64,000 nucleotides of DNA from Variovorax dokdonensis. GTDB taxonomy: Bacteria; Pseudomonadota; Gammaproteobacteria; Burkholderiales; Burkholderiaceae_C. The position numbers were made by a program, and so were the translations under genes. The notes under the pieces are model-generated. The model saw nothing but the letters and a program-made list of their open reading frames with translations, was not told the origin of the DNA and did not search any database. The stretch spans positions 1 to 64,000 of the forward strand of contig NZ_JASZYV010000004.1 in assembly GCF_030316895.1 (NCBI RefSeq), in the 5' to 3' direction. Of this stretch, positions 1-12,790 are shown in pieces (the stretch's first letter is position 1; each line of letters begins with the position of its first letter).

Positions 1-1
1 G

Positions 2-217
2 CGGCGCATCCAGGTGGGCATGGTGGGCATCAACGTGCCGATCCCGGTGCCGATGGCCTGGCATGGCTTTGGCGGCTGGAAGCGCTCGCTGTTCGGCGAC
101 ATGCACGCCTACGGCGAAGAAGGCGTGCGCTTTTACACAAAGCAGAAGTCGGTGATGCAGCGCTGGCCGGAGAGCATCGGCAAGGGCGCGGAGTTCGTGA
201 TGCCGACGGCAAAATGA
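2..217 (+). CDS. mmsA: Methylmalonate-semialdehyde dehydrogenase (CoA-acylating), C-terminal end only
   Basis: The window opens inside this gene; only the last 71 codons are present. The visible part reads through [11 protein letters not shown] and [14 protein letters not shown] and ends near [12 protein letters not shown], the usual C-terminus of CoA-acylating (methyl)malonate-semialdehyde dehydrogenases (ALDH superfamily). These enzymes turn malonate or methylmalonate semialdehyde into acetyl-CoA or propionyl-CoA in valine, myo-inositol or beta-alanine breakdown. The catalytic Cys lies upstream of the window. A GMC oxidoreductase follows on the same strand after 49 bases, so the two may be co-transcribed. 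The family call is firm; the exact substrate is inferred. Confidence 0.85.
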   Translation, partial: RRIQVGMVGINVPIPVPMAWHGFGGWKRSLFGDMHAYGEEGVRFYTKQKSVMQRWPESIGKGAEFVMPTAK

Positions 218-266
218 ACCTACCTCCTCGAGAGGGCACAACAAAGAATACGACGGAGACAAAGGC

Positions 267-1949
267 TTGAGCGATACCAGTTTTGATTACATCGTCATCG
301 GTGGGGGGACGGCGGGTTCGCTGATGGCGAACCGGCTGAGCGCAGACAAGAGCAAGCGGGTACTGCTGATCGAGGCGGGCCGCAAGGACGACTACCACTG
401 GATCCACATTCCGGTGGGCTACCTCTACTGCATCGGCAATCCGCGCACCGATTGGCTCTACAGCACGGAGCCGGATGCCGGACTCAACGGCCGGAGCCTG
501 CGCTATCCGCGCGGCAAGACGCTGGGCGGGTGTTCCAGCATCAACGGCATGATCTACATGCGCGGCCAGTCGCGCGACTACGAGCAATGGGCACAGCTCA
601 CCGGCGACGATGCCTGGCGCTGGGATTCGGTGCTGCCGGACTTCATGAAGCACGAGGATCACTACCTCGGCGATGCAGCGCAGGCCGCGCAACGCGACAC
701 CGATTTCGGCCGCTTCCACGGCCACGGCGGCGAATGGCGGGTGGAGAAGCAGCGCCTGCGTTGGGACATCCTCGATGCCTTTGCACAGGCGGCCGTGCAG
801 GCCGGCGTTCCCGCGACCGACGATTTCAACCGCGGCAGCAACGAGGGCGTGGGCTACTTCCAGGTCAACCAGAAATCCGGCTGGCGCTGGAACACGGCCA
901 AGGCCTTCCTGCGCCCCACCTGCTACGGACGGCCCAACTTCGAGCTCTGGACCGGCGCGCAGGTGTCGCGCCTGATCATCGAAACCGGCGCGGACGGCGC
1001 ACTGCGCTGCACCGGCGTCGAGGTCTGGGACGGCCATCAGAAAGTGCGCGCCACGGCCGCGCATGAAGTCCTGCTGTGCGCGGGCAGCATCGGATCGCCG
1101 CAACTGCTGCAGTTGTCCGGCATCGGCCCGGCCGACCTGCTGCAGGCTCACGGCATCGAAGTCAAAGCGGATCTTCCGGGCGTGGGCGAGAACCTGCAGG
1201 ACCACCTTCAGATCCGGGCCGTCTTCCGCGTGCAGGGCGCCTCGACGCTCAACACCATGGCCAGCACGACCTGGGGCAAGGCGCGCATCGGGCTCACCTA
1301 TGCGCTGTCGCGCAGCGGACCGATGAGCATGGCGCCTTCGCAGCTGGGCGCATTCACTCGAAGCTCGCCCGATCGCGAGTGGCCAAATCTCGAATACCAC
1401 GTGCAGCCGCTGTCGCTCGACGCGTTTGGCGAGCCGCTGCACCGCGATCCAGCCTTCACCGCCAGCGTGTGCAACCTCAATCCCAGCAGCCGCGGGAGCG
1501 TCCGCATCCGCAGCCCGCGCTTCGAGGATGCGCCGGCCATCGCGCCCAACTACCTCAGCACCGATGAAGACCGGAAGGTGGCGGCGGACTCCCTGCGCGT
1601 GACGCGGCGCATCGTCGCCCAGCCGGCACTGGCCCCGTTCAAGCCCGAGGAATGGAAGCCGGGCACCCAGTACCAGAGCGACGAAGACCTGGCCCGACTG
1701 GCGGGCGACATCGCCACGACCATCTTCCACCCGGTAGGCACGACCAAGATGGGGGCCGACAGCGACCCCCTGGCCGTGCTCGACTCGCGACTGCGCCTGC
1801 GTGACGGGCGCGGTGGCCGCATCGCCGGCCTGCGAGTGGTGGACGCCGGCGCCATGCCCACCATCACCAGCGGCAACACCAACAGCCCGACCTTGATGAT
1901 GGCCGAGAAGGCGGCGGCGTGGGTGCGCGAGTCGGCAATCCTGGCTTAG
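267..1949 (+). CDS. GMC-family FAD-dependent oxidoreductase (choline-dehydrogenase-like)
   Basis: The 560-residue protein has the N-terminal FAD-binding dinucleotide fold DYIVIGGGTAGSLMANRL (about residues 7-24), the GMC signature around PRGKTLGGCSSINGMIYMRG (about 80-99) and a C-terminal block with FHPVGTTKMG, whose His is the usual catalytic base. GMC enzymes oxidise alcohols to aldehydes and pass electrons to quinones or other acceptors. The start is TTG at 267, preceded by a GGAG-like site near 254-259; no in-frame ATG fits as well. The neighbouring semialdehyde dehydrogenase suggests an alcohol-to-acid catabolic pair. Substrate unknown. Confidence 0.9.
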   Translation: MSDTSFDYIVIGGGTAGSLMANRLSADKSKRVLLIEAGRKDDYHWIHIPVGYLYCIGNPRTDWLYSTEPDAGLNGRSLRYPRGKTLGGCSSINGMIYMRGQSRDYEQWAQLTGDDAWRWDSVLPDFMKHEDHYLGDAAQAAQRDTDFGRFHGHGGEWRVEKQRLRWDILDAFAQAAVQAGVPATDDFNRGSNEGVGYFQVNQKSGWRWNTAKAFLRPTCYGRPNFELWTGAQVSRLIIETGADGALRCTGVEVWDGHQKVRATAAHEVLLCAGSIGSPQLLQLSGIGPADLLQAHGIEVKADLPGVGENLQDHLQIRAVFRVQGASTLNTMASTTWGKARIGLTYALSRSGPMSMAPSQLGAFTRSSPDREWPNLEYHVQPLSLDAFGEPLHRDPAFTASVCNLNPSSRGSVRIRSPRFEDAPAIAPNYLSTDEDRKVAADSLRVTRRIVAQPALAPFKPEEWKPGTQYQSDEDLARLAGDIATTIFHPVGTTKMGADSDPLAVLDSRLRLRDGRGGRIAGLRVVDAGAMPTITSGNTNSPTLMMAEKAAAWVRESAILA

Positions 1950-2101
1950 CGCACGGCCGGGTTAGTCCTCAGCCGGGTTATTCCCAATGCACCCGGGCGG
2001 TGCATCCGCCAGAATCGCTGCACTCGCAATCGGGCAATGCCCCGCAGCGCGGGGGCCGAGGAGACAAATTCGGTATCTCGAACTAGAACATCAATACTTA
2101 A

Positions 2102-2163
2102 GGCAACCAAACGAGTTGCCAAATGACTTCATCAGGCGCCGCTGGTCGGCGCCTTTTCTTTTT
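2102..2163 (+). terminator. Intrinsic terminator, possibly ending a small RNA
   Basis: A GGCGCC/GGCGCC hairpin (2135-2140 and 2148-2153) with a 7-base loop is followed on the plus strand by a T-rich tract at 2154-2163. A second hairpin, GGCAAC/GTTGCC (2102-2107 and 2115-2120), lies just upstream. It could end the GMC oxidoreductase transcript, about 200 bases upstream, or an independent small RNA starting near 2015. It is on the wrong strand to end the mrdA transcript. Confidence 0.7.
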
Positions 2164-2175
2164 CGGGACGCACCC

Positions 2176-4146
2176 TCATGGTGCTGTGCTGGCCAGGACG
2201 GGTGCCGGAGGCCAGGGCATATCGCTCGCCTGGCGCGGCTTGCCGATCGGCACCGTGGCCTTCCCCTGGCGAAGGGCCAGCATGTCCTGCTCGCTCGGAT
2301 ACTGGTCCATGAGCCAGTAGTCGAAGATCCGGCGGGCAATGGGCGCCGCGGCGCCCGCTCCCCAGCCCGCGTTCTCGACGATGACCGCGACGGCAATCTG
2401 GGGGTTCTGCGCGGGCGCGAAGGCCATGAACAGCGAGTGATCGCGCTGGTGCTCCTCGAGCGCCTTGGCGTTGTACTTGGCGTTCTGCGCCATGCCCACC
2501 GCCTGCGCGGTGCCGGTCTTGCCGGCGGCCTGGTAGCCCGCACCGGCGAACACGCCCCGGGCCGTCCCGGCGCTGACCACGCTGACCAGGCCCTCGCGGA
2601 TGACCGCCACGTTGGCCGGCTTGAAGCCCAGGTCGACCGGGGCCGCCTGCTCTACCGGGGTGACATCGCCCGTCACCGGATTGCGCAGCCTGACCCCCAG
2701 ATGCGGCGTGTGCTTGATCCCGTTGTTCGCCACGATCGCGGTGGCATCGGCCAGTTGCAGCATCGTGAATGCGTTGTAGCCCTGGCCGATGCCCAGCGAG
2801 ATCGTCTCGCCGGCATACCACTGCTGCTGAGCCGCCTTGCGGTAGGTCTTGCGCTTCCAGTCGGTGGAAGGCAGCACGCCGCGCACCTCGCCGCCCAGAT
2901 CGATGCCGGTGATCTGCCCAAAGCCCAGCGGCGCCATGAAGTCGTGGATCATGTCCACGCCCATTTCGTTGGCCAGGGAGTAGTAATAGATGTTGCTCGA
3001 CACCTGGATCGAACGGCGCATGTCCACGTAGCCCAGGTACCCCTCGGGGCTGCCGAAGCGGCGGCCGCCGAAATTGAAGTAGCCGGGATCGAGCACCTGC
3101 ACCGCCGGCCCGCGCTTGCCCGTCTGCAGCGCCGCCAGCGCCATGAAGGGCTTGTAGGTGGAGCCGGGCGGATAGGTGCCGCGCAAGGCACGGTTGAGCA
3201 GCGGCTTGTCGATCGATTCGTTGAGTTCCTTCCAGCTCTCGACGTCGATGCCCTCGACGAACAGGTTGGGATCGAAGGTCGGCTTGCTGACCAGCGCCAG
3301 CACTTCACCGTTGCGCGGGTCGATGGCCACCACCGCGCCGCGCCGGTCGCCGTACATGTCCTCGATGAGCCGCTGCAGCTTGATATCGAGGCTCAAGACG
3401 ACCGTGTCGCCGGGCGTGGCGGGGTGGCTGGCAAGCCGGCGCACCGCGCGTCCGCCGGCGGAGGTTTCCATCTGCTCCACGCCGGTCTGGCCATGCAGTT
3501 GCTTTTCGTAGCTTTGCTCGATGCCCAGCTTGCCGATGTACTCGGTGCCCTTGTAGTTGGCCAGGTCTTCGTCCGGCCAGTCTTCCATGGCGGTCTTTTC
3601 CGCCTGGTTGATGCGTCCGATGTAGCCGAGCACGTGGCTTCCGGTTTCTCCATACGGATAGCTGCGGAACAGCCGCGCCTTGATCTCCACGCCCGGGAAG
3701 CGATAGCGCTGGGCCGTGAAGCGCGCAACTTCCTCGTCGGTCAGCCGGGTGCGGATCGGGACCGAATCGAAGCTTCTGGAGTCTTCTCGCAGCCGCTTGA
3801 AGCGGCGTCGATCTCGGGGCGTGATCTCGACCAGCTCGGACAGGCGATCGATCGTGTCTTCCAGCTTGCCGGCCTTGTAGGGAGTGATCTCCAGCGTGTA
3901 GGCCGAATAGTTGGACGCCAGCACGACACCGTTGCGATCGAGGATCAGCCCCCGGTTGGGCACCACCGGCACCACCGCGGTTCGGTTGTTCTCGGCCTGG
4001 TCGGCCAGGTCTTCGTGGCGTACCACCTGCAGGAAGTACAGGCGTGCCGCAAGCAGCCCGAAACCCAGCAGCACCGCCAGCGCGATCACGATCAGACGGC
4101 GCTGGAAGCGCGCGCTGTCGCCGGCCATGTTGCGGATTTCAGTCAT
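2176..4146 (-). CDS. mrdA: Penicillin-binding protein 2 (peptidoglycan transpeptidase MrdA)
   Basis: The 656-residue protein is the elongation-specific class B transpeptidase that cross-links side-wall peptidoglycan with RodA and MreBCD. It has an N-terminal membrane anchor (about residues 14-38), a dimerisation or pedestal domain, and a transpeptidase domain with the three active-site motifs: S329-T-Y-K332, SSN (in VSSNIYYY) and K543-T-G. It is the last gene of the minus-strand set mreB-mreC-mreD-mrdA, 57 bases after mreD. Length and motifs are normal, so it should be active. Confidence 0.97.
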   Translation of the reverse strand: MTEIRNMAGDSARFQRRLIVIALAVLLGFGLLAARLYFLQVVRHEDLADQAENNRTAVVPVVPNRGLILDRNGVVLASNYSAYTLEITPYKAGKLEDTIDRLSELVEITPRDRRRFKRLREDSRSFDSVPIRTRLTDEEVARFTAQRYRFPGVEIKARLFRSYPYGETGSHVLGYIGRINQAEKTAMEDWPDEDLANYKGTEYIGKLGIEQSYEKQLHGQTGVEQMETSAGGRAVRRLASHPATPGDTVVLSLDIKLQRLIEDMYGDRRGAVVAIDPRNGEVLALVSKPTFDPNLFVEGIDVESWKELNESIDKPLLNRALRGTYPPGSTYKPFMALAALQTGKRGPAVQVLDPGYFNFGGRRFGSPEGYLGYVDMRRSIQVSSNIYYYSLANEMGVDMIHDFMAPLGFGQITGIDLGGEVRGVLPSTDWKRKTYRKAAQQQWYAGETISLGIGQGYNAFTMLQLADATAIVANNGIKHTPHLGVRLRNPVTGDVTPVEQAAPVDLGFKPANVAVIREGLVSVVSAGTARGVFAGAGYQAAGKTGTAQAVGMAQNAKYNAKALEEHQRDHSLFMAFAPAQNPQIAVAVIVENAGWGAGAAAPIARRIFDYWLMDQYPSEQDMLALRQGKATVPIGKPRQASDMPWPPAPVLASTAP

Positions 4147-4203
4147 GCCGCTTTAGGAGCCTTGTGGTGCGCCGGAGTTCATCCGATGGCGTTGCTGGCA
4201 GCC

Positions 4204-4725
4204 TCAAAGGGGCCGATTGGCGTCGCGCTCGGGAGCGCGGCGCTGGGGTGCGAGCAGCAGCGCCGTGGCCACCGGCCAGAGGGCTGCTTCGATCACCGGC
4301 GGGAAGATCACGCCCCAGCCGGGAAAGATGCCGCCACCGAGCATGCGGATGCCCAGCTGCAGCACATGCGCCAGGGCAAAAAGCGGCAGGACCTGCAGCG
4401 CCTGCGACAGAACCGGATACCACAGCAGCCGGCGATGGAGCATGGTGGCCAGGAAGGCCAGCGCCGCATACGCCAGCGCGTGCTGGCCGAGCAGGGCCGA
4501 CTGCTGCACGTCCATGCACAGTCCCAGCGCGAAGGCGGCCCCGATGCCCACCCGCGCCGGCTGGTGCACGCTCCAGAACACGATCACGAGCGCCAGCAGG
4601 TCGGGACGCCATGGCACCCGCCCCAGGGGCAGCATGTTGATGAGAAGCGCCGCCAGCAGGCTGCCCCACATGAAGATCGGATTGAGCGGCAGCAGCAGTT
4701 GCTGTTGGCCGGGACGCATGATCAT
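4204..4725 (-). CDS. mreD: Rod shape-determining protein MreD
   Basis: The 173-residue, very hydrophobic protein has about five predicted membrane segments and a family-typical start around NPIFMWGSLLAALLINMLP. MreD is the integral membrane part of the elongasome and works with MreC. Its start overlaps the end of mreC by 4 bases, which suggests translational coupling. Sequence is poorly conserved in this family, so operon position supports the call as much as motifs do. Confidence 0.93.
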   Translation of the reverse strand: MIMRPGQQQLLLPLNPIFMWGSLLAALLINMLPLGRVPWRPDLLALVIVFWSVHQPARVGIGAAFALGLCMDVQQSALLGQHALAYAALAFLATMLHRRLLWYPVLSQALQVLPLFALAHVLQLGIRMLGGGIFPGWGVIFPPVIEAALWPVATALLLAPQRRAPERDANRPL

Positions 4726-5876
4726 GGCGTGCGGGTCTCCTGTCGCCGTTGCGGCTGCGGCGCCGTGGTGGCGGGCGCAGGCGCGGCGGGCTTGGCGCCG
4801 GCGCTTGTCCTGGCATCCACCTTGGCGTCGGCCTTTTCCTTGCCGGCACCCTTGACCGTGCCCTTCGCCGATTCCTTGGCCGATTCCTTCGCCGCGGCCT
4901 TGTCAACGGTCTTGCCGCTGTCCTTGGCCGAGTCGCCGCCGGCGGTCTTGCCGGCGTCCTTGGCTTCCTGCGCTTTCGCCGGCGCTGCGGGCAATGGCAT
5001 TGCGGACGCAGTGAGCGAAGGAGTACCGACCGGCTTGATCACCAGCACATAGCGCACGCCCGTCACGTCGGCGAGCGGCACGCAGTGGATTCGTGCGAAA
5101 GGCGATTCGGCGCGACGCTCGATGCGGTCGACACGCGCCACCGGCAGGCCGGCCGGATAGACGCCGTCCACGCCGCTGGTGGCCAGGATGTCGCCCTCGC
5201 GCAAGTCTGCATCGGCCGACATGAAGCGCAACTCCAGTCCGCCAGCATGGGCGTTGGCGTCGCCGAAAGCCACGCTGCGTGCGCCGGTTCGCGCGATCTG
5301 CACGGGAATGGCCTGGTCGCGGTCGACGATCAGCGTCACCTCGCTGGTAAACGCCTGCACCGAGGTGACTTGCCCCAGCACGCCGTCGGCATCCATCACC
5401 GGCGAGCCAGGCACGATGCCCTGCTGCATGCCTTGGTCGATGACGATCTTGCGCGAATAAGGATCGGCAGCGTCGAACAGCACTGCGGCGGCCCGGGTCA
5501 CCGAGCGCGTGGTCTCGCGCAACTCCAGCAGTTCGCGCAGGCGCGCATTGTCCTCGGCCAGCGCATCGGCTCGGCTCGCGCGCTCGGCCAGCAGCGCCAT
5601 CGACTGCTTCGCCTGCGCCGCCTTGCGTTGCGCTTCGTTCAGGTCGTCCAGGTAGCGGCCGCCGCCAAGCGCCAGTTGCACTGGCTTGAGCGCCACCCAT
5701 TGGACCGGGTAGAGCACGGTGCCGATCGCGTTGCGGATCGGCTGGACCAGGTTGAAGCGGGCGTCGGCCACCATGAGGAACACGGCCACCGCGCTGAAGA
5801 AGATCAGCTTGGAAAGCGCCGAAGGCCCCTGGTGGAACAGGGGCGGCGCGGTGCGATCGAGAGTGCCGAGCGGCAT
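4722..5876 (-). CDS. mreC: Cell shape-determining protein MreC
   Basis: The 384-residue bitopic protein has a short cytoplasmic N-terminus, one membrane helix (about 23-40), a coiled coil (about 75-115) and the periplasmic beta-barrel domain typical of MreC (residues about 120-275). The C-terminus carries an unusual tail of roughly 90 residues rich in Ala, Lys and Gly (repeats such as AKESAKESAKG), a low-complexity extension seen in some Burkholderiales and probably exposed in the periplasm. It lies between mreB (91 bases upstream) and mreD (4-base overlap). Confidence 0.95.
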   Translation of the reverse strand: MPLGTLDRTAPPLFHQGPSALSKLIFFSAVAVFLMVADARFNLVQPIRNAIGTVLYPVQWVALKPVQLALGGGRYLDDLNEAQRKAAQAKQSMALLAERASRADALAEDNARLRELLELRETTRSVTRAAAVLFDAADPYSRKIVIDQGMQQGIVPGSPVMDADGVLGQVTSVQAFTSEVTLIVDRDQAIPVQIARTGARSVAFGDANAHAGGLELRFMSADADLREGDILATSGVDGVYPAGLPVARVDRIERRAESPFARIHCVPLADVTGVRYVLVIKPVGTPSLTASAMPLPAAPAKAQEAKDAGKTAGGDSAKDSGKTVDKAAAKESAKESAKGTVKGAGKEKADAKVDARTSAGAKPAAPAPATTAPQPQRRQETRTP

Positions 5877-5967
5877 GCGTGTTTATGCCACGAGCAAGGT
5901 GATTGAGCGAGAGCCCCTGGCCGTCAGGTCACGCCACGCCGCAGTGCGGCAGCCGGGGGGGCGAGCA

Positions 5968-7516
<1,549 letters not shown>

Positions 7517-7520
<4 letters not shown>

Positions 7521-9010
7521 CGAGCAAGCAACCATTGCACCAACTGGGTGTGGCAGGCCTGGCCCGCGCCCTCGCGCAGCGCGAGGTGTCTGCTGTCGAA
7601 ACCGCACAGCACTTCCTGGATCGCGCCAAGGCGCAGCAGGCGCTGGGCGCCTTCCTGGCGATCGACGAAGGCGTGACGCTGGCGCAGGCCCGCGCCGCCG
7701 ACGCCAGGCTGGCCGCCGGCGACGCGCCGGGGCTGACGGGCGTGCCCGTCGCCCACAAGGACATCTTCGTCACCACCGACTTCCCCACCACCGCCGGCTC
7801 GCGGATGCTTGCCGGTTACCGCTCGCCGTTCGATGCCACGGTCGTTCGCAAGCTCGCCGATGCCGGCATGGTCACGCTGGGCAAGCTCAGCTGCGACGAA
7901 TTCGCCATGGGCTCGGCAAACGAGAACGTGGCGGCGCCCGCCGTCGGCGCCGACCACGCCGTGCCGGTGCGCAACCCCTGGGACACCAGCCGCATTCCGG
8001 GCGGTTCGTCGGGTGGCAGCGCGGTTGCCGTGGCGGCCGGTCTGGCACCCGCGGCCACCGGCACCGACACCGGCGGCTCGATCCGCCAGCCGGCATCTTT
8101 CTGCGGCGTGACCGGCATCAAGCCCACCTACGGTCGTGCCTCGCGCTACGGCATGGTGGCCTTTGCATCGAGCCTCGATCAGGCCGGCCCGATGGCGCGC
8201 AGCGCCGAAGACTGCGCCCTCCTCCTGAGCGCCATGACCGGCCCGGACCCGATGCGCGACGCCACCTCGCTCGATCGCCCCGCCGAGGACTACACCCGGT
8301 CGCTGTCCGATTCGCTCGAAGGCCTGCGCATCGGCGTGCCCAAGGAATTCCTGGGCGAAGGCGTGGCGCCCGGCGTGCGCGCCGCCATCGACGCCGCGCT
8401 GGCCGAATACGAGAAGCTGGGTGCCCGGCGCGTCGAGGTCTCGCTGCCGCGCACCGAACTGTCGATCCCCGTCTACTACATCCTCGCGGCGGCCGAAGCG
8501 TCGAGCAACCTGAGCCGTTTCGACGGCGTGAAGTTCGGCTTCCGCGCCAAGGACTACCGCGACCTGGCCGACATGTATCGCAAGACGCGCGAGCAGGGCT
8601 TCGGCGACGAGGTCAAGCGCCGCATCATGATCGGCACCTACGTGCTCTCGCACGGCTACTACGACGCCTACTACCTGCAGGCGCAGAAGGTGCGCCGCAT
8701 GATCGCCGACGACTTCCAGCAGGCCTTCAAGACTTGTGACGTGATCGCCGGCCCGGCCGCGCCGACCGTCGCGTGGAAGATCGGCGAACACGGCGACGAT
8801 CCGGTGGCGGACTACCTGGCGGACGTCTTCACCCTGCCCGGCTCGCTGGCCGGCCTGCCTGGCATGAGCCTGCCGGCAGGCTTCGACGCGAACATGCCCG
8901 TCGGCCTGCAACTGATCGGCAACTACTTCGGCGAGGCACGCCTGCTCAACGCGGCACATCGCTTCCAGCAGGCCACCGACTGGCACCTGCGCACGCCTGC
9001 AGGCTTCTGA
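7517..9010 (+). CDS. gatA: Aspartyl/glutamyl-tRNA amidotransferase subunit A
   Basis: The 497-residue amidase-signature enzyme releases ammonia from glutamine for the GatB reaction. The Ser-cisSer-Lys triad is visible: K81 in VAHKDIF, the Ser-rich loop GGSSGGS at 162-168, and the Ser in [11 protein letters not shown]. Length is normal. It should not be confused with the two amidase-signature proteins further right (AtzE-like and AtzF-like), which sit in a catabolic cluster and lack gatB/gatC partners. Confidence 0.97.
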
Positions 9011-9033
9011 GCGAAACGAACGAGAAGACAAGC

Positions 9034-10527
<1,494 letters not shown>

Positions 10528-11246
10528 TGCCGCGCGCCGAGGTCGGCGCGTCTTGCATGGCGGAGGGCGGCCACAGCTTCATGAGCAAGGCCCGCTCTTC
10601 GCTGAAGCGCTGATTCACCCTGCGCTTCTCTTCTTCCTGGTCGGCGATGAAGCGCTTTTGCACCGACGTGCTCTGTTCGATGTCTTCAATCTGGCGTCGC
10701 AGGGAGTCGGGCGCGCGCGAAGCGTCTCCGCCGTAGAACTCCAGCTCCTGATTGAGCTTCATGCGCTGCTGCGCCAGTTCGTTCACGCGATTGCGCGCGG
10801 CCTGGGTCACCACGTCGATCTGTGCCAGCGCATCGACACGCTCACGCTCGTGGGAGGCGAGCGTGGGGTAGCGCACCACCAGCGCGCGGGCGCGACGTCG
10901 CTCTTCCTGCGCCCGCTGCGCCTCGAGGATGGCCTGGCGCTCGCGCTCTTCGCGCTCGGCCTGCTCGCGCGGCGAAAGCGTGGGGCCGATGACACGCAGC
11001 ACCGTCCCGCTTGGGCTGAGCACGCGCTGCTCCCGATCCGCGCAGGCGGCGATGGGCCGATCGGCGGTGAGCGAGCGGCCCTGCGCGTCCACGCAGGTGA
11101 AGATCTCGCGCGCCGTTGCCGTATTGCCCTGCCCTTGGGCATTCGCGAACATGGGGGCGAGGACCAGGCCGGCCGCCATCGAAAGGGTCAGAAGTTCTTG
11201 CAGCCGCACCGCGTCGTTTCGTAGATTGAGATGGATGCCGGGCGCA

Positions 11247-11939
11247 TCAACCCGCGCCGTAGCGCGCGCGATAGGCGAGGACGGCCTGCCGATGTTCCTG
11301 CAGGGCGTCGTCCGACCGACTGTTCAGATACTGAAGCAAGTCGTCCAGCGTGGCAATTGCTGCAACCTCCATGCCCAGTTGCTCGCGCACGTACTGGACG
11401 GCGCTGTGATCGACATCCCGGCCGTCTTCGGTCGCCTTTTCCTGGCGGTCCAGCGCGATCACGACCGCATGCGGCGTGGCGCCGGCGGCCCGGATGGCCG
11501 CAATGGATTCGCGCACCGCGGTGCCGGCGGACATGACGTCGTCCACGATGAGCACACGCCCGGAAAGGGGCGCGCCAACCAGCGTGCCGCCCTCGCCGTG
11601 GTCCTTCGCCTCCTTGCGGTTGTAGGCAAAAGGAACGTTGCGTCCGCGCCGCGCCAGCTCGGCCGCCAGCGTCGCGGCCAGGGGAATTCCCTTGTAGGCC
11701 GGGCCAAACACCATGTCGAACTCGACCCCGCTCTGGATCAGGCGGTCTGCATAGAATTGCGCCAGTCGCATCAACTTGGCGCCGTCGTCGAAAAGGCCGG
11801 CGTTGAAGAAGTAGGGGCTCATGCGACCGGCCTTGGTCTTGAACTGGCCGAAACGAAGCACCCCTGAATCCAGCGCGAACTGCACGAATTCTTGTGCGAC
11901 CGCGCCCTTCCCTTCTTGATTTCCTTCAGCCAAAGCCAT
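11247..11939 (-). CDS. pyrE: Orotate phosphoribosyltransferase
   Basis: The 230-residue enzyme converts orotate and PRPP to OMP in pyrimidine synthesis. The PRPP-binding loop VLIVDDVMSAGTA and the substrate region around GPAYKGIPLA are present. The start at 11939 (MALAEGNQ) is favoured because the site AAAGGAAGG lies just upstream at 11945-11953 (minus strand). That site overlaps the TTG start codon of the divergent exonuclease gene, so only 13 bases separate the two start codons. Confidence 0.95.
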   Translation of the reverse strand: MALAEGNQEGKGAVAQEFVQFALDSGVLRFGQFKTKAGRMSPYFFNAGLFDDGAKLMRLAQFYADRLIQSGVEFDMVFGPAYKGIPLAATLAAELARRGRNVPFAYNRKEAKDHGEGGTLVGAPLSGRVLIVDDVMSAGTAVRESIAAIRAAGATPHAVVIALDRQEKATEDGRDVDHSAVQYVREQLGMEVAAIATLDDLLQYLNSRSDDALQEHRQAVLAYRARYGAG

Positions 11940-11952
11940 TGGGGACCTTCCT

Positions 11953-12756
11953 TTGTTCAAACTCACCAGCCTCAATCTCAATGGCCTGCGCTCCGCTGCG
12001 ACAAAAGGCGTCGCCGACTGGGTGGCGGAACTGGCGCCGGATTGTATTTGCATGCAGGAAATCCGCGTCCAGGCCAGCGACATCGAGGGCCGCTTCGAAG
12101 AGATGGCCGGCCTGAAGGGGCACTTTCACTTTGCGCAGAAAAAGGGCTACGCCGGCACCGCGGTCTACAGCCGGCACGCGCCGAGCGACGTGGTCATCGG
12201 CTGGGGCGATGCCGAGTTCGATGCCGAGGGGCGCTACCTTGAACTGCGCTTCGACACGCCAACGCGCAAGTTCTCCGTCATCAGCTGCTACTTTCCCAGC
12301 GGCTCCTCGGGCGAGGAGCGACAGGCGGCCAAATTCCGCTTTCTGGCCGGCTTCTTTCCGCATCTGCTGGCGCTCAAGCGCGAGCGCGAGTTCGTGCTGT
12401 GCGGCGACATCAACATTGCGCACAAGGAAGCAGACCTGAAGAACTGGAAAGGCAACCTCAAGAACAGCGGCTTCCTGCCCGAGGAGCGCGCCTGGATGAC
12501 GCGGCTGCTCGACGCCGGCACCGAAGGCGCCGGGCTGGTGGATGTGTATCGCCATCTCAAGCCCGACACCACCGACGACTGCTACACCTGGTGGAGCAAT
12601 CGCGGCCAGGCGCGGGCGAAGAACGTGGGCTGGCGGCTGGACTACCACCTCGCCACGCCGGCCATCGCGCAACTGGCGCGCAGCGAAGAGATCTACCGGA
12701 CGGTGCGCTTCTCGGACCACGCGCCGATCACGGTGGACTACGACTTCACGCTCTAG
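11953..12756 (+). CDS. xthA: Exodeoxyribonuclease III (AP endonuclease)
   Basis: The 267-residue protein belongs to the exonuclease III / AP endonuclease family used in base-excision repair. Recognisable blocks are the N-terminal SLNLNGLRSA, CMQEIRVQ (metal-binding Glu), CGDINIAH (active-site Asp/Asn) and the C-terminal RTVRFSDHAPITVDYD with the catalytic SDH. The start appears to be TTG at 11953, preceded by GGGGA at 11941-11945. It diverges from pyrE with a 13-base gap, so its promoter must lie inside pyrE. Confidence 0.95.
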   Translation: MFKLTSLNLNGLRSAATKGVADWVAELAPDCICMQEIRVQASDIEGRFEEMAGLKGHFHFAQKKGYAGTAVYSRHAPSDVVIGWGDAEFDAEGRYLELRFDTPTRKFSVISCYFPSGSSGEERQAAKFRFLAGFFPHLLALKREREFVLCGDINIAHKEADLKNWKGNLKNSGFLPEERAWMTRLLDAGTEGAGLVDVYRHLKPDTTDDCYTWWSNRGQARAKNVGWRLDYHLATPAIAQLARSEEIYRTVRFSDHAPITVDYDFTL

Positions 12757-12790
12757 AAAGGCGTAGGCGGTCGGTAGCGGACAATCGCCC

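Noticed and set aside
30..1730. Long minus-strand frame (566 codons) opposite the GMC oxidoreductase
   Set aside because: It is Ala/Arg/Gly/Val-rich with no motifs; the plus strand has a full family match. Such mirror frames are expected in very GC-rich DNA.
1987..5052. Plus-strand frame of 1021 codons opposite mrdA, mreD and mreC
   Set aside because: It spans three genuine minus-strand genes and has the His/Arg/Ala composition of an antisense shadow.
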